A stretch of 64,000 bases of DNA from the NCBI GenBank assembly GCA_963842725.1, contig CAWJHN010000003.1:124001-188000 (forward strand), written 5' to 3'. Made by a program: the position numbers and the translations under genes. Below the pieces are notes generated by a model. It was not told the DNA's origin and did no database searches. It saw only the letters and a program-made list of their open reading frames with translations. The DNA is from UBA10649 sp963842725. Lineage in GTDB: Bacteria > Actinomycetota > Actinomycetes > S36-B12. Positions 50,818-60,507 of the stretch are shown piece by piece. Positions within the stretch are counted from its first letter, which is position 1. Every line of letters starts with the position of its first letter.

Positions 50818-52353
50818 GTGACCGCACCCATGGACGTCTCTTCCCCAACGCGGGCCGAGCACCCGTCGCTGGGAGCGTTCCTGTCCGAGGCCCTGTCCGT
50901 GTCCCAGCGCAGGTCGATCGGCCTCGTCTCGTTCAGCCAGTGGGACTTCACCCTCGCGACCCTCTGCGACGTGGCGCTCGAGGCGCACTCGATGGGCAGC
51001 GCCGTCACCATCGGCCTGTGGGCAAATCGGACGCCGGTTCGGGACACCGCCTGGACGACGAGCCACCGCATCGCCCGCCTGATGGCCCGCACCACGCCGC
51101 GCGATGAGGCGGCTCGCCGCGCGATGCTGGCGGCCGGGCTGCCCGCCGCCGCCTTCGCCCGACCACCGATCCGCCGGTGGCGACCAGCGCAGCGCACCCA
51201 CGTCCCCGACCCGGTTCGACGCTCGCAGATCCGGGCCCTGACCTATCAGGGCTCGCCCGTGGGCCGGGCGATCCTGCAGGTTCACCCCGACCGTGAGACC
51301 CCGATCGCGGAGTCGTACGCCTGGCCGCGTCGATGGGTCGTCGCCTCTGCCCGCTCCTACGAATGGGCCTTCGACCAGGCCACAGCCCTGATCGAGCAGC
51401 GAGGACTGACCGCGATGGTGGTCTACAACGGGCGCTTCCTGCACGATCGGGCCGTGGCCGACGCCGCCGCCATGGCCGGGATCCCCGTCCTGTTCTACGA
51501 CTCGGGCGGCTCCGACACGGACTTCGACCTCACGCCGGCAGAGACGCACGACTGGGCCGACCTGCAGGAGCGCATGCTGCGGATGTATGAGGACTGGCCG
51601 GCGGACGAGCGCGATGCCATCGGGGCCTCGTGGTTCCTCGACCGGGTCGCCCACAAGGACCCCGATCTCGCGGTGTTCGTCGAGGCGCAGACGCGCGGAC
51701 TTCGAGTAGACCTGCCGTCCGGCGCGAAGACGATCGCGTACTTCAGCTCGTCCGGTGACGAGATCGTCGAGCTCGACCTGGACTGGAGCCAGTACTTCGG
51801 TTCCCAGGAGAATGCCCTTCGCGAGCTGGCCGACGCATGCCGCGCACGGCCCGACTGCACCCTCATCGTGCGCACGCATCCGCACATGCGCCTCAAGCCG
51901 CGCGAGGATCTCGAGGCCTGGACGACCGCTGTCGACGAGGCAGGTCCCGACCTGCACCTGGGGCCTGATTCGCCCGCCGACAGCTACGAGCTCGTCAAGC
52001 AGGCCGACGTCGTCTTCACCTACGGGTCGACCGTCGGCGTGGAGGCCGCCTTCGCCGGGAAGCCGGTCGTCGTCATGGGACCCAACGCCTACACCGCTCT
52101 CGGGTGCGCGAGCCAGATCACCACGGCGCTGGAGATCGCGGCCGCGATCGAGCAGCCCCCAGCGGTGCACTCATCGGCGGCGATCCCGTACGGCCTCATG
52201 ATGCGACGTCGAGGCTTCGGCTTCACGCACGTCTCGCGATCGACCGACGGCGTCCCGACGCTGGCCGGCGTCCGGCTCGACGAACCGAGCCAGACCAGTC
52301 AGAAGGCCAGCGACGCGCTCAACAAGATCCGGCTCCGCTTCCTCATCCGCTGA
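50818..52353 (+). CDS. Capsule-polysaccharide-type glycosyl/glycerophosphotransferase-like protein
   Basis: 511 residues from GTG 50818 (517 from ATG 50800). The N-terminal half has SIGLVSFSQWDFTLATLCDV and DSGGSDTDFDL. The C-terminal half has LIVRTHPHMRLKPRED and VFTYGSTVGVEAAFAGKPVV, the GT-B-like donor site seen in capsule synthesis and CDP-glycerol transferase families. The precise family is uncertain. Its last 11 bases overlap the convergent dioxygenase gene. Confidence 0.72.
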   Translation: MTAPMDVSSPTRAEHPSLGAFLSEALSVSQRRSIGLVSFSQWDFTLATLCDVALEAHSMGSAVTIGLWANRTPVRDTAWTTSHRIARLMARTTPRDEAARRAMLAAGLPAAAFARPPIRRWRPAQRTHVPDPVRRSQIRALTYQGSPVGRAILQVHPDRETPIAESYAWPRRWVVASARSYEWAFDQATALIEQRGLTAMVVYNGRFLHDRAVADAAAMAGIPVLFYDSGGSDTDFDLTPAETHDWADLQERMLRMYEDWPADERDAIGASWFLDRVAHKDPDLAVFVEAQTRGLRVDLPSGAKTIAYFSSSGDEIVELDLDWSQYFGSQENALRELADACRARPDCTLIVRTHPHMRLKPREDLEAWTTAVDEAGPDLHLGPDSPADSYELVKQADVVFTYGSTVGVEAAFAGKPVVVMGPNAYTALGCASQITTALEIAAAIEQPPAVHSSAAIPYGLMMRRRGFGFTHVSRSTDGVPTLAGVRLDEPSQTSQKASDALNKIRLRFLIR

Positions 52354-53369
52354 TCCCGAGCTGCCAGCGCTTCAGGACGGCCGGCATTCCGTTGCAGGCG
52401 CTCGCGCGCGAGCGGCGACGGCGTGAACGGCGTCACCTCGATCGGCGCACCGAACAGCGAGGTCGCGAACTCGACCTGCAGCACGAGCCGGTCGCCTCGG
52501 ATCGGAGTCTTGCCCTTGTGGAGGCCGACCGTGTCGACGGCCATCAGGGTTCCGGCCGGGACCCGCGAGCTCGACCACTCGGTCCCAGATCCCCGCCCGG
52601 CGGACAGCGTCGTCGGTCTTGCGGCCGTCGGAGCGCAGGGCCCACGGCGTGCTGCGGTGGGTCCCCTTGATGTACACATGCGGTCCGGTCTCGGGCTCGA
52701 CGTCAGTGACGTACATGAAGAACTTCAGCCACGAGAGCCGGTCCCGGTCCTGGTGGAACATCTGGGCATTGATGTCGGCATCCTCGGCGCGCTGCGGCGT
52801 CGTCCACCACAGCGAGACGAGATCCTGGGTGACCGGCTGTCCGAGGTAGGCGGCCGAGATCGCCGCCATGGCCGGGTCCGAGCAGAAGTCCTGGATGTCG
52901 TCGCTGGCGAGCATCTCCGGCTCGCGGATGTCGTAGCGGCCCGCGATCGGGGCGCGTGCGTGGGTACGGACCGAAGGGCTCGTCGGTGCCTCGCGCATGG
53001 CAGTTCACCTGTTGCGAGTGGGCGCGGATTCGATCGACGATCTCCTGCGGGGCACGCCGATCGAAGACGTACAGCCCGTCCTTGCGCAGGCCGGCGAGGC
53101 ACGGCTCGATCTCGCTCGGGTCGATGAAGTGACTGGCGCGACCTCGTCCGGGCTCGGTATGCCACCGCCCGGTCGGCGCAGGCCCACCCGCGACATCCAC
53201 TTCCCGATCGCGGGGTGCAGGTCCATCGCGGATCTCATCCGGTAGAAGTCACGGCCGGAAGGAGGCTCCTGCGGTGCTCCGGAGGCCTCGAACCTGCGCA
53301 GGGCCGACAGCGTGCCCAGCGTTCGGGAAGGCGCAGCAGCGGCTCGACGACCGGATTGGTCTGAGACAT
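52343..53369 (-). CDS. Phytanoyl-CoA dioxygenase family protein (frame broken about five times as sequenced)
   Basis: A non-haem Fe(II)/2-oxoglutarate oxygenase. ATG 53369 opens MSQTNPVVEP. The protein then continues through shifted frames as ALRRFEASGAPQEPP, HFIDPSEIEPCLAGLRKDG, YDIREPEMLASDDIQDF, and MFHQDRDRLSWLKFFMYV (the H-x-D iron ligands), VDTVGLHKGKTPIRGDR (distal His and the Arg for oxoglutarate), to KRWQLGISG and a stop at 52345-52343. Breaks lie near 53330, 53155, 52960, 52570 and 52385. Their net effect restores a 341-residue product, which argues for sequence errors. It follows the ABC gene by 35 bases and may hydroxylate a glycan or lipid part. Confidence 0.8.
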
Positions 53370-53404
53370 GGCGGCGTGCTCCTCGACTCGGGTGGACGAG
53401 TGTC

Positions 53405-55345
53405 TCACAGTCCGAGCAGCGAGGCCTGACGGTTGAAGTCGGAGACCTGCTCGCGCACCTCGTCGAACGTGCCCCGACAGGTGATCCGGCCGTCCTCCAT
53501 ATACAGCAGCTGGTCGGCCCTGCGAACGGTTGCGAGTCGGTGGGCGACGGTGACCGTCGTGACCTCGCCCTCGAGGTCGACGAGCGTCCGGATGATGGCC
53601 TGCTCGGTCTCCGCGTCCAGGGCACTCGTCGCCTCGTCGAGCACCAGCAGCCTGGGACGCGTGTAGAGCGCTCGCGCGATGCCGAGCCGCTGGCGCTGGC
53701 CGCCGCTCAGCCGTACGCCTCGCTCGCCGATCATCGTGTCGAGGCCCTCGCGGCTGTCCCGCAGGAAGTCGGCGAGGTGCGCCCGGTGGAGCGCCTCCCA
53801 CACCATGTCGTCGTCAATGGCATCGGGCGGCAGACCCAGGGCGACGTTCTCGCGCACGGCGCCGAAGACCAGGGCCACGTGCTGCGGCACGTACGACACG
53901 GCGCCCGGCCAGCGTGCGATGGCCTCTCGCGGACTCACGCCGCTGATGAGCACCGAGCCCTCGATCGGCTCGAGCACCCCGAGGATCACGTCGGCGAGCG
54001 TGGACTTGCCGGCGCCCGTGCTGCCGACCAGGGCCACGGACGTGCCCGATGCCGCCGTGAAGGACGCGTCGATGAGCGCCGGCTCCGACGAGTCGACGTA
54101 GACGACCGTCGCGTGCCTTACCTCGATCGTGGCGTCGAAGTCCCCGTGCCCGGCAGCGATGCGCTCCTTGATCGCGACCCCCGTCGGCACCACCGTCGCG
54201 GCCGCGTTGACGTCGGAGCCGGGGCCGGTCGAGCTCGAGGAAGTCCGCCAGATAGAACGTGGGCAGCGCCTGGACGGAGGCGTTGCGAATGGTGATCCCG
54301 GCGCCCTGCAGCCTCAGCAGCGCGGGCACCACCCGTGATCCCGCGGCCAGGAAGACCGCGACCGTCGAGGCTGCCGCACCGAGGTCCTTCGTCAGGAACT
54401 GCACGACCGCGAGGACGAGGATCGCGAAGTAGAGCGTGGCCTCCAGGACGTACTTGGGAATCTCCATGATGTACGCGGTATTCGCCGTGGCGTTGGCGTA
54501 CCGCCCGATCAGGCCCTCGTAGCGGTGCAAGGTAGCAGCTCGCGTCGATTGAGGACCGTCGCCTCGCGGTACGTCTGGAGCGCCTCGGACACCGCCGAGA
54601 GCGTGTCGATCGACGAGTCGGTGATGACCTGTGCGTTCCTCGCGCTCCACGTGCTCAGGAAGCGATGCAGGATCAGCACGATCGTCACGAAGAGCACGAT
54701 CGCCGCGATCGTGAGCAGCGGGTCCACGATCAGCAGCGATACTGCGACGATGACGAACAGGAACGACCTCAGCGGCGATCGTGATCGCCGAGCCGAGCAT
54801 CGACACGGTCGCCGCGCCCACGCCGCTGCCGAGCGCGTAGATGGCTTCCGAGGTCGGTCCAGCGCTGAACGTCGAGAAGCGGCCGACTCAGGAACTCCCG
54901 GGCCAGTCGCGCCGAGACCTCGGCCTGACGGTTGGCCAGGAAGCGGAAGATCTTGCGCTGCATGATCGCCGAGAACGCGGTCTTCGAGACCAGGACGACC
55001 ACCGCAGCAACGGCGACGAGCACGCTCAGCTGCGAGACGGTGAGGTCGCCGAGTCCCACGGCGTCGAGGAACCTGGTGACAACAGGCGGGATCCCCGTGG
55101 CGCCGACACCCGAGACGGCGATCGCGGCGAGGAGGCCCACCAGGGCGATGCCGATCAGGTCGAGGAGGCCGAGGGAGATCTGCACTCCCGAGGCCAGGAC
55201 CAGAGCGGCGACGCTGCCTGCGCGGCAGCAGGTCGAGGGCTCGCCTCAGGCCCGAGGCGATGCCCTCGGGCTCGAAGTCGACGACGTTCTTGCCGCCGCG
55301 ATCCGGGACGGGCTCGGCTGGCTCCGCCTCAGGACCGTCCGTCAT
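53405..55345 (-). CDS. ABC transporter, fused membrane and ATPase domains (frame broken about five times as sequenced)
   Basis: MsbA/PglK-type half-transporter. From ATG 55345 a hydrophilic start precedes six membrane helices (pieces SLGLLDLIGIALVGLLAAIA, FLFVIVAVSLLIVDPLL, YVLEATLYFAILVLAVV). The ATPase has Walker A VGSTGAGKST, signature RLSGGQRQRLGIARAL, Walker B LLVLDEATSALD and the H-loop VAHRLAT. Breaks lie near 55210, 54855, 54770, 54530 and 54235, and net out to a 645-residue frame. Context suggests export of a lipid-linked glycan. TAGATT lies exactly six bases before the ATG. Confidence 0.87.
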
Positions 55346-55350
55346 GCCAC

Positions 55351-55357
55351 TAATCTA
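55351..55357. promoter_or_regulatory. Overlapping bidirectional -10 elements (TAATCTA)
   Basis: Rightward TAATCT (55351-55356) serves the gene at 55397 with a leader of about 34 bases. Leftward TAGATT (55357-55352) lies six bases before ATG 55345. The hexamers share five base pairs. Confidence 0.5.
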
Positions 55358-55396
55358 TCGGTGGGATCCGGGCCTTCGACCAAGCGACGGTGGGTA

Positions 55397-56287
55397 GTGG
55401 CGTCAAACCTGTTCATCGGGCTGGTGACCCACCCCGCCTCCCGCTTCTCCGACAGTTCGGGACCGGACGGCTTCGTCGCCCGACTGGGAGCGTTCGTCGA
55501 GTCCTCGGGCGGCGTGGCGACGGTCCGGGTGAACGACAGGAACGACTACGACGAGTCGCTCGTCGTGCTGGATCGCGACGCGGTGCGCGAGTCCATCGAC
55601 GAGGAGTTCCGGACGGAGTCGGACTGGCGCGCCTATCTCGACGGCGGGGCACCGGGCGTGCGCTTCCGGGTCACGATCGCCCTGCGCCACGCGGCCCGTC
55701 GGCTGACCCTGGCCCCGCCGTGGGAGCGCACCCTGCCGCCGGAGGCCCCCGGGGTGCGCATGGTGCGCCGCCTGCTCAATATCGAGTTGTCGCATCTCTC
55801 CCTCCTGCGCGAGGCAGCCGGCTCGGGGACCGAATGGACGCTTCTCGTCGAGGACGACGCCTCGCCGGCGGACCTCGATCGCTTCGCCGTCGACCTCGAG
55901 GAGTTCATGGCGCGCCAGGGAGGTGCTGTCCAGCCGCTCTATGTCAACCTGTCCGAGTCGTTCGGCCATCAGGAGCTGGGCGTGAGCCACCTGCTGTCAC
56001 CCGTCTCGACCTGGGGTGCGCAGCGCGGTGATGCGGCCGCGATCCTCTCGGCCGAACGGCCGGTCACCAACACCGTCTGCGCCATCCTCTACCGCACCGC
56101 GTTCCTCGCCGACCTCGTGCCGGCCTTGGATGCCGTGCCGATGACCCCCGTGGTGCCGATCGACTGGAAGCTGAACCGCGCCCTGATGGACCTCCACCGG
56201 GCCGGTCGAATCGGATCCGGCGACTGCTGGACCGTCTCGCCCGCGCCACTCCTTCAGCGGTCCATGCACGGTCAGCAGGATGCCTGA
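55397..56287 (+). CDS. Unassigned protein, possibly GT25-like glycosyltransferase
   Basis: 296 residues, soluble. NIELSHLSLLREAAGSG followed by WTLLVEDDASPADLDRF resembles the SH-x-x-x-L and E-D-D-A motifs of family 25 transferases, but the rest does not clearly match; the start SNLFIGLVTHPASRF is unfamiliar. GTG 55397 is the likely start. It overlaps the acetyltransferase gene by 8 bases. Confidence 0.6.
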   Translation: MASNLFIGLVTHPASRFSDSSGPDGFVARLGAFVESSGGVATVRVNDRNDYDESLVVLDRDAVRESIDEEFRTESDWRAYLDGGAPGVRFRVTIALRHAARRLTLAPPWERTLPPEAPGVRMVRRLLNIELSHLSLLREAAGSGTEWTLLVEDDASPADLDRFAVDLEEFMARQGGAVQPLYVNLSESFGHQELGVSHLLSPVSTWGAQRGDAAAILSAERPVTNTVCAILYRTAFLADLVPALDAVPMTPVVPIDWKLNRALMDLHRAGRIGSGDCWTVSPAPLLQRSMHGQQDA

Positions 56288-56831
56288 GCAGCGACGGCCG
56301 TCCATGCCGAGCGTGCGGGTGGCAACTCCCGCCGACGCCGACGGACTGGGTCTCGTCCACGCGCGCACCTGGCAGGCCGCATACCGCGGGATCGTCCCGG
56401 CCGCGCATCTCGCCGGCCTCACGCCGGAGCTGCGATCGCAGTGGTGGCGAGTGGAACTCGCACAGCCGTCGACACCCGGTCGCGTCGTGCAGGTGGCCGT
56501 GACGGAGGGCGACGTCGTCGTCGGCTTCTCGGCGTCAGGACCGGCACGCGACGACGACCTCCCGCCTCCGGAGCCGTTCGAGCTCTACGCCATCTATGTC
56601 GTGCCGGAGTGGTGGGGTCTCGGCGTCGGGGCACGCCTGCTCGACGCGGCGGTGTCCGCCAGCGCCGGCCAGGCGCCGGGCCTGGTCCTGTGGGTGCTGG
56701 CCGCCAACACCCGCGGTCGCCGGTTCTACGAGCGGTGCGGCTTTCATCCAGACGGCACCGTCACGACCATCGACATCGGCGGCGCCCGGCTCGAGGAGTT
56801 GCGATATCGACGTTCGTTCCCGCCTCAGTAG
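56280..56831 (+). CDS. GNAT-family N-acetyltransferase
   Basis: 183 residues. VRVATPADADGLGLVHARTW is a standard GNAT start; acetyl-CoA binding is by LYAIYVVPEWWGLGVGARLL, and the end NTRGRRFYERCGFHPDG is typical. The substrate is unknown; within this locus an amino sugar is possible. It overlaps the upstream gene by 8 bases and ends 10 bases before the methyltransferase. Confidence 0.85.
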   Translation: MPEQRRPSMPSVRVATPADADGLGLVHARTWQAAYRGIVPAAHLAGLTPELRSQWWRVELAQPSTPGRVVQVAVTEGDVVVGFSASGPARDDDLPPPEPFELYAIYVVPEWWGLGVGARLLDAAVSASAGQAPGLVLWVLAANTRGRRFYERCGFHPDGTVTTIDIGGARLEELRYRRSFPPQ

Positions 56832-56834
56832 GCT
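56829..56834 (+). promoter_or_regulatory. Leaderless-type -10 (TAGGCT) of the TylF-like gene
   Basis: TAGGCT lies seven bases before ATG 56842 and overlaps the stop codon of the acetyltransferase gene. Confidence 0.5.
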
Positions 56835-56841
56835 GCGCCAC

Positions 56842-57612
56842 ATGAAGCGCTACGAGGAGGTCATCGCCTCGGTCGCCCGGCGGGCCGGAATCAGCATCTC
56901 GAGAATCGACTCCTCCGCCGTTCGCCTGCCCATCGAGACGACTGACGCGGACCGCGCGATCGTCTCCTTCGTACGGCCCTACTCGATGACGAGCGCCGAG
57001 CGCATCTGGAGCCTGCTCCAGGCCGTCTCCTACGTCGAGGACGAGCAGATCCCGGGCGCCTTCGTCGAGTGCGGCGTCTGGCGCGGCGGCAGCGTCATGG
57101 CGATGGCCCGCAAGCTCGTCGACCTGGGCCGGACCGACCGGGACATCTGGCTCTACGACACCTTCGAGGGCATGACGGCCCCGACTGCCAACGACGTCGA
57201 GGCCTCCTCCGGCCTGACCGCCGCCCAGCTCATGGACACCACCGCGGTCGGCGACGGCAACAACGTGTGGGCCTACGCCACGCAGCAGGACGTCGTCACC
57301 AATCTGCGGCTTACCGGCTACGACACCGATCGCTTCCGGCTGGTGAAGGGCGACGTCGCCGTGACTCTTGCGGCGCAGGCCCCCGACGAGATCGCGATCC
57401 TGCGCCTCGACACCGACTGGTACGAGTCGACGAAGGTGTCGCTGGAGACCCTCTACCCCAGGCTCGCAGTCGGCGGCGTCTGCATCCTCGACGACTACGG
57501 GCACTGGGTCGGCGCGCGCAAGGCCGTCGACGACTACTTCGAGCAGCTGGGCCGCCGTCCCTACATGCACCCGATCGACTACTCGGGTCGCGTGTTCATC
57601 AAGACCCGCTGA
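56842..57612 (+). CDS. TylF/macrocin-type O-methyltransferase
   Basis: 256 residues. The family's SAM-binding start FVECGVWRGGSVMAMARKL (residues 74-92) and LYDTFEGMTAP are plain; EIAILRLDTDWYESTKVSLE carries the metal-binding aspartates, and CILDDYGHWVGARKAVDDYF closes the site. Members methylate sugar hydroxyls. The stop overlaps the next ATG by one base (TGATG). Confidence 0.9.
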   Translation: MKRYEEVIASVARRAGISISRIDSSAVRLPIETTDADRAIVSFVRPYSMTSAERIWSLLQAVSYVEDEQIPGAFVECGVWRGGSVMAMARKLVDLGRTDRDIWLYDTFEGMTAPTANDVEASSGLTAAQLMDTTAVGDGNNVWAYATQQDVVTNLRLTGYDTDRFRLVKGDVAVTLAAQAPDEIAILRLDTDWYESTKVSLETLYPRLAVGGVCILDDYGHWVGARKAVDDYFEQLGRRPYMHPIDYSGRVFIKTR

Positions 57613-58406
57613 TGAGCGCACCAGGTTCGCGCCCCTGGCTGTCGCTCGTCACGGTCGTGAAGGACGACGCCATCGGCTTCGCCCGGACGGCGGGGTCGAT
57701 CGCGGGGCAGGACCTCGACGGGGTCGAGTTCATCGTCATCGACGGGTCCGCGGACAGGGACGCCGTCCCCGGCCTCGTGGTCGACGTGGGAATCGACGGG
57801 GCCCAGTGCACGTGGCACGAGCCCCAAGGCGTCTACCGGGCCATGAATGACGGACTGGCGGCGAGCGCCGGCGACTACGTGTACTACGCGAACGCCGGAG
57901 ACACGCTGGAGCCCGGAGCCCTCGTCGAGATCCGGCGCATCGCCGACTCGCTGGCGCCGACCTGGCTGTACGGCCAGGTTCGCTTCGTCGACGAGCGCGG
58001 AGTGGCCACGATCCCGCCTCCCTTCGACTACCTGATGGAGAAGAGGCAGCACTTCAGTCGAGGGCGCTTCCCCCCGCACCAGGGCACGGTGGTGTCCAGG
58101 GAGGCGCTGACGTCGATCGGCGGGTTCGACGAGAGCTATCGCATCACCGCGGACTACGCGGCGTTCCTGCGCCTCAGCCTCATCGCGGACCCCGCCATCA
58201 CTCACCGGGTCCTGGCGACCTTCCACCAGGGCGGCCTGTCCAGCACCTCATGGCGCGACTCCCTTCGTGAGTTCCATCGCGCGCGGGTCGGGATCCTCGA
58301 CCTGTCCGGGCCGGATCGAGCTCGGGACACCGGCCGGACCCTCGTGCAGTTCGCGAGGATTGCGGCCTATCGCAGCGTTTCGTCGCTGAGGGCGACCGCA
58401 CCTTAG
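57612..58406 (+). CDS. Family 2 glycosyltransferase (WcaA-like)
   Basis: 264 residues. WLSLVTVVKDDAIGFARTAG and FIVIDGSADRDAV form the nucleotide site, followed by QGVYRAMNDGLAASAGDYV and YYANAGDTLEPGAL, a pattern seen in colanic-acid-type transferases. No membrane helices. It is translationally coupled to the methyltransferase. Confidence 0.85.
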   Translation: MSAPGSRPWLSLVTVVKDDAIGFARTAGSIAGQDLDGVEFIVIDGSADRDAVPGLVVDVGIDGAQCTWHEPQGVYRAMNDGLAASAGDYVYYANAGDTLEPGALVEIRRIADSLAPTWLYGQVRFVDERGVATIPPPFDYLMEKRQHFSRGRFPPHQGTVVSREALTSIGGFDESYRITADYAAFLRLSLIADPAITHRVLATFHQGGLSSTSWRDSLREFHRARVGILDLSGPDRARDTGRTLVQFARIAAYRSVSSLRATAP

Positions 58407-58409
58407 ACT
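58404..58409 (+). promoter_or_regulatory. -10 element (TAGACT) with a leader and Shine-Dalgarno
   Basis: TAGACT overlaps the upstream stop codon. Transcription would start near 58416, giving a leader of about 35 bases with GGGAGGA just before ATG 58451. Confidence 0.5.
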
Positions 58410-58450
58410 TCATCGCGCAACTGGTGAGAGCGCGTCCTTTCGGGAGGAAC

Positions 58451-59200
58451 ATGAGAGTCTGGGTCGTCATGCCGGCGTACAACGCCGCGGCCACCCTCGA
58501 GCAGACTCTCGACGATCTGCCGATGGACGGTGTGGAGCGGGTCCTCCTTGTCGACGATGCGAGCACCGACGGGACCGCCGACCTTGCTCGGAGCCTCGGG
58601 CTCGACGTCATCGAGCACACCACGAACCGAGGGTACGGAGGCAACCAGAAGTCCTGCTACAACGCTGCTCTCGAGGGCGGTGCCGACATCATCGTGATGG
58701 TGCACCCGGACTACCAGTACGACAGCCGGATCGTCCCCGTCATGGTCGAGATCATCCGGCTGGGGATCTGCGATGTCGTCCTCGGCAATCGGATTCGAAC
58801 CCGTCGGGAGACCCTCGACGGCGGAATGCCCGTGTGGAAGTACTTCACCAACCGCACAAGCACCGCGTTCGAGAACTTCGTCCTCGGGCAGTCGCTGGGC
58901 GACTTCCACTCGGGCTTTCGCGCGTACTCCCGCGAAGCGCTGGAGCGCATCCCGTACGAGCTGAACTCCGAGGACTTCTCGTTCGACCAGGAACTGCTCA
59001 TCCAGGCAGCGAACCTCGGACTCAAGCTCGGCGATGTCCCGGTCCCGGTGCGCTACTTCCCCGAGGCGTCGTCCATCAACGTGCGGCGGAGCCTGCGATA
59101 CGGATCGGACACGCTGCTCGCCATGGCCAGCCTCTTCACGCACCGCGCGGGCCTGCGCAACGACCCGAGGTTCCGCGACACCGGCGGACTCCCCTCGTGA
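58451..59200 (+). CDS. Family 2 glycosyltransferase (polyprenyl-phosphate sugar synthase-like)
   Basis: 249 residues. VVMPAYNAAATLEQTLDDLP, LLVDDASTDGTADLA, NRGYGGNQKSCYNAALEGG and VHPDYQYDSRI match dolichyl/polyprenyl-phosphate glucose or mannose synthases without membrane helices. ATG 58451 is chosen for its Shine-Dalgarno; upstream in-frame starts are rejected. It overlaps the next membrane gene (GTGA), a likely user of its product. Confidence 0.88.
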   Translation: MRVWVVMPAYNAAATLEQTLDDLPMDGVERVLLVDDASTDGTADLARSLGLDVIEHTTNRGYGGNQKSCYNAALEGGADIIVMVHPDYQYDSRIVPVMVEIIRLGICDVVLGNRIRTRRETLDGGMPVWKYFTNRTSTAFENFVLGQSLGDFHSGFRAYSREALERIPYELNSEDFSFDQELLIQAANLGLKLGDVPVPVRYFPEASSINVRRSLRYGSDTLLAMASLFTHRAGLRNDPRFRDTGGLPS

Positions 59201-60507
59201 CCACCGACGCCGCGCCCAGCGGCCACTCGGGCCTCACCGGCCGCGGGGCGCTCGGCTTCCTGCTGGTCAACGGCGCCGTCCTACTCGCCGGCATCATGGT
59301 GATTCTCGGATTCGTCTTCGTCTCGGCCTCGTTGGATCCGGCCGCAAGCCGCCAGTCCGTCACCGAGGCCTTCGACTCCGGCGTCCTGACGGCGGATACG
59401 TACCGCACGATCGAGGTGGTCCCCGGATTCATCGTGGCCGAGAGCGACGGCTTCAGCTCGTGTGTGATGTACGGCCAGATGCTCTCCCCGTCCGAGAACG
59501 TGTTCGGGACGCGACTGTGGACGGAGGATGGCCAGTCCTGCGCGGGACTGATCGATGCCCTCCACGGTGGGGAGTCGGCGCAGTACCCCTGGTACCGCTA
59601 CTGGCACGGTGGCTCGGCCATCGCGAAGGTTCTCCTGACGGTGATGTCCGTTCATGCCGCGCAGATCCTCCTGACCGCGCTGCTCGCGCTGCTCGTGACG
59701 GTCCTGTTCGTCCGCACGCGCCGCTTCTCGAAGACCCTGTCCGTCGGTCTCCTCGTCACCCTGGTCCTGACCAGCGACACGTTGTGGCAGGGGCTGTCGC
59801 TCATCCACGGCATCAGCACGAGCGTCGGGCTGACCGGCGTCATCGCTGCCCAGATCGCGTTCGAGCGGGGGTGGCGGTTCCGGTGGGCAGTCGTCGCGCT
59901 GGGCGGCTTCGCGTACGCCGTCACGGCACAGATGCTCGTGCCCATGGCCTTCGCGGTCCTCGCCGGGGTCATGGCGATGCTTCCCGTGCTCCGGCCCGGG
60001 CCGGTGGTGACGTCACGCAGGGTCGCCGTGGGCTTCCTGGCCTCGGCCACCTGGGTCGGCGGATACGTCCTCGGGCTCGGAAGCCGGTACGTCTGGGTGG
60101 CGACGTTCGGGCCCGGACTCGACGAGTTGCGAGCTGAGATCTCGACGACGGCCGGCGGCTTCGCGTCGGACACGCTGATCTCCCCCTTCCACGGCGTCCT
60201 CGGCCTGCTGATGAAGACCTGGTTCCAGCAGGGGTGGATGCAGGTCGGGCTGCTCGTCGCGTTCCTGGTGATGGGCTGGAGCCTCGGGCGCGGCGCCTCC
60301 CGGCACCTCCTCGAATGGCCGGTACTCGTATCGCTGGCGCCGCTGACCTTTGCGGTCGCGTGGCTGGGCGCGTGGGGCTACCACACCAACCACACCTTCG
60401 TGCACTTCCTGCTCGCGATCATGCTGTTCGCCGTGATGTTCAGCATCGAGGTGGCCCGGCGCATCGGGCAGGACCACGAGCTCGTCGTTGCGGAGCCGGC
60501 GGCCTAG
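59197..60507 (+). CDS. Polytopic membrane protein, function unknown
   Basis: 436 residues. One N-terminal helix (about 17-42), an extracytoplasmic domain of about 95 residues with two cysteines (FSSCVMYGQML, GQSCAGLIDAL), then about eight helices. A short W-H-G loop (YPWYRYWHGGSAIAK) faces outside. It is coupled to the polyprenyl-phosphate-sugar synthase-like gene, so a GT-C role is inferred. The last four bases overlap the convergent glycosyltransferase. Confidence 0.7.
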   Translation: MTTDAAPSGHSGLTGRGALGFLLVNGAVLLAGIMVILGFVFVSASLDPAASRQSVTEAFDSGVLTADTYRTIEVVPGFIVAESDGFSSCVMYGQMLSPSENVFGTRLWTEDGQSCAGLIDALHGGESAQYPWYRYWHGGSAIAKVLLTVMSVHAAQILLTALLALLVTVLFVRTRRFSKTLSVGLLVTLVLTSDTLWQGLSLIHGISTSVGLTGVIAAQIAFERGWRFRWAVVALGGFAYAVTAQMLVPMAFAVLAGVMAMLPVLRPGPVVTSRRVAVGFLASATWVGGYVLGLGSRYVWVATFGPGLDELRAEISTTAGGFASDTLISPFHGVLGLLMKTWFQQGWMQVGLLVAFLVMGWSLGRGASRHLLEWPVLVSLAPLTFAVAWLGAWGYHTNHTFVHFLLAIMLFAVMFSIEVARRIGQDHELVVAEPAA

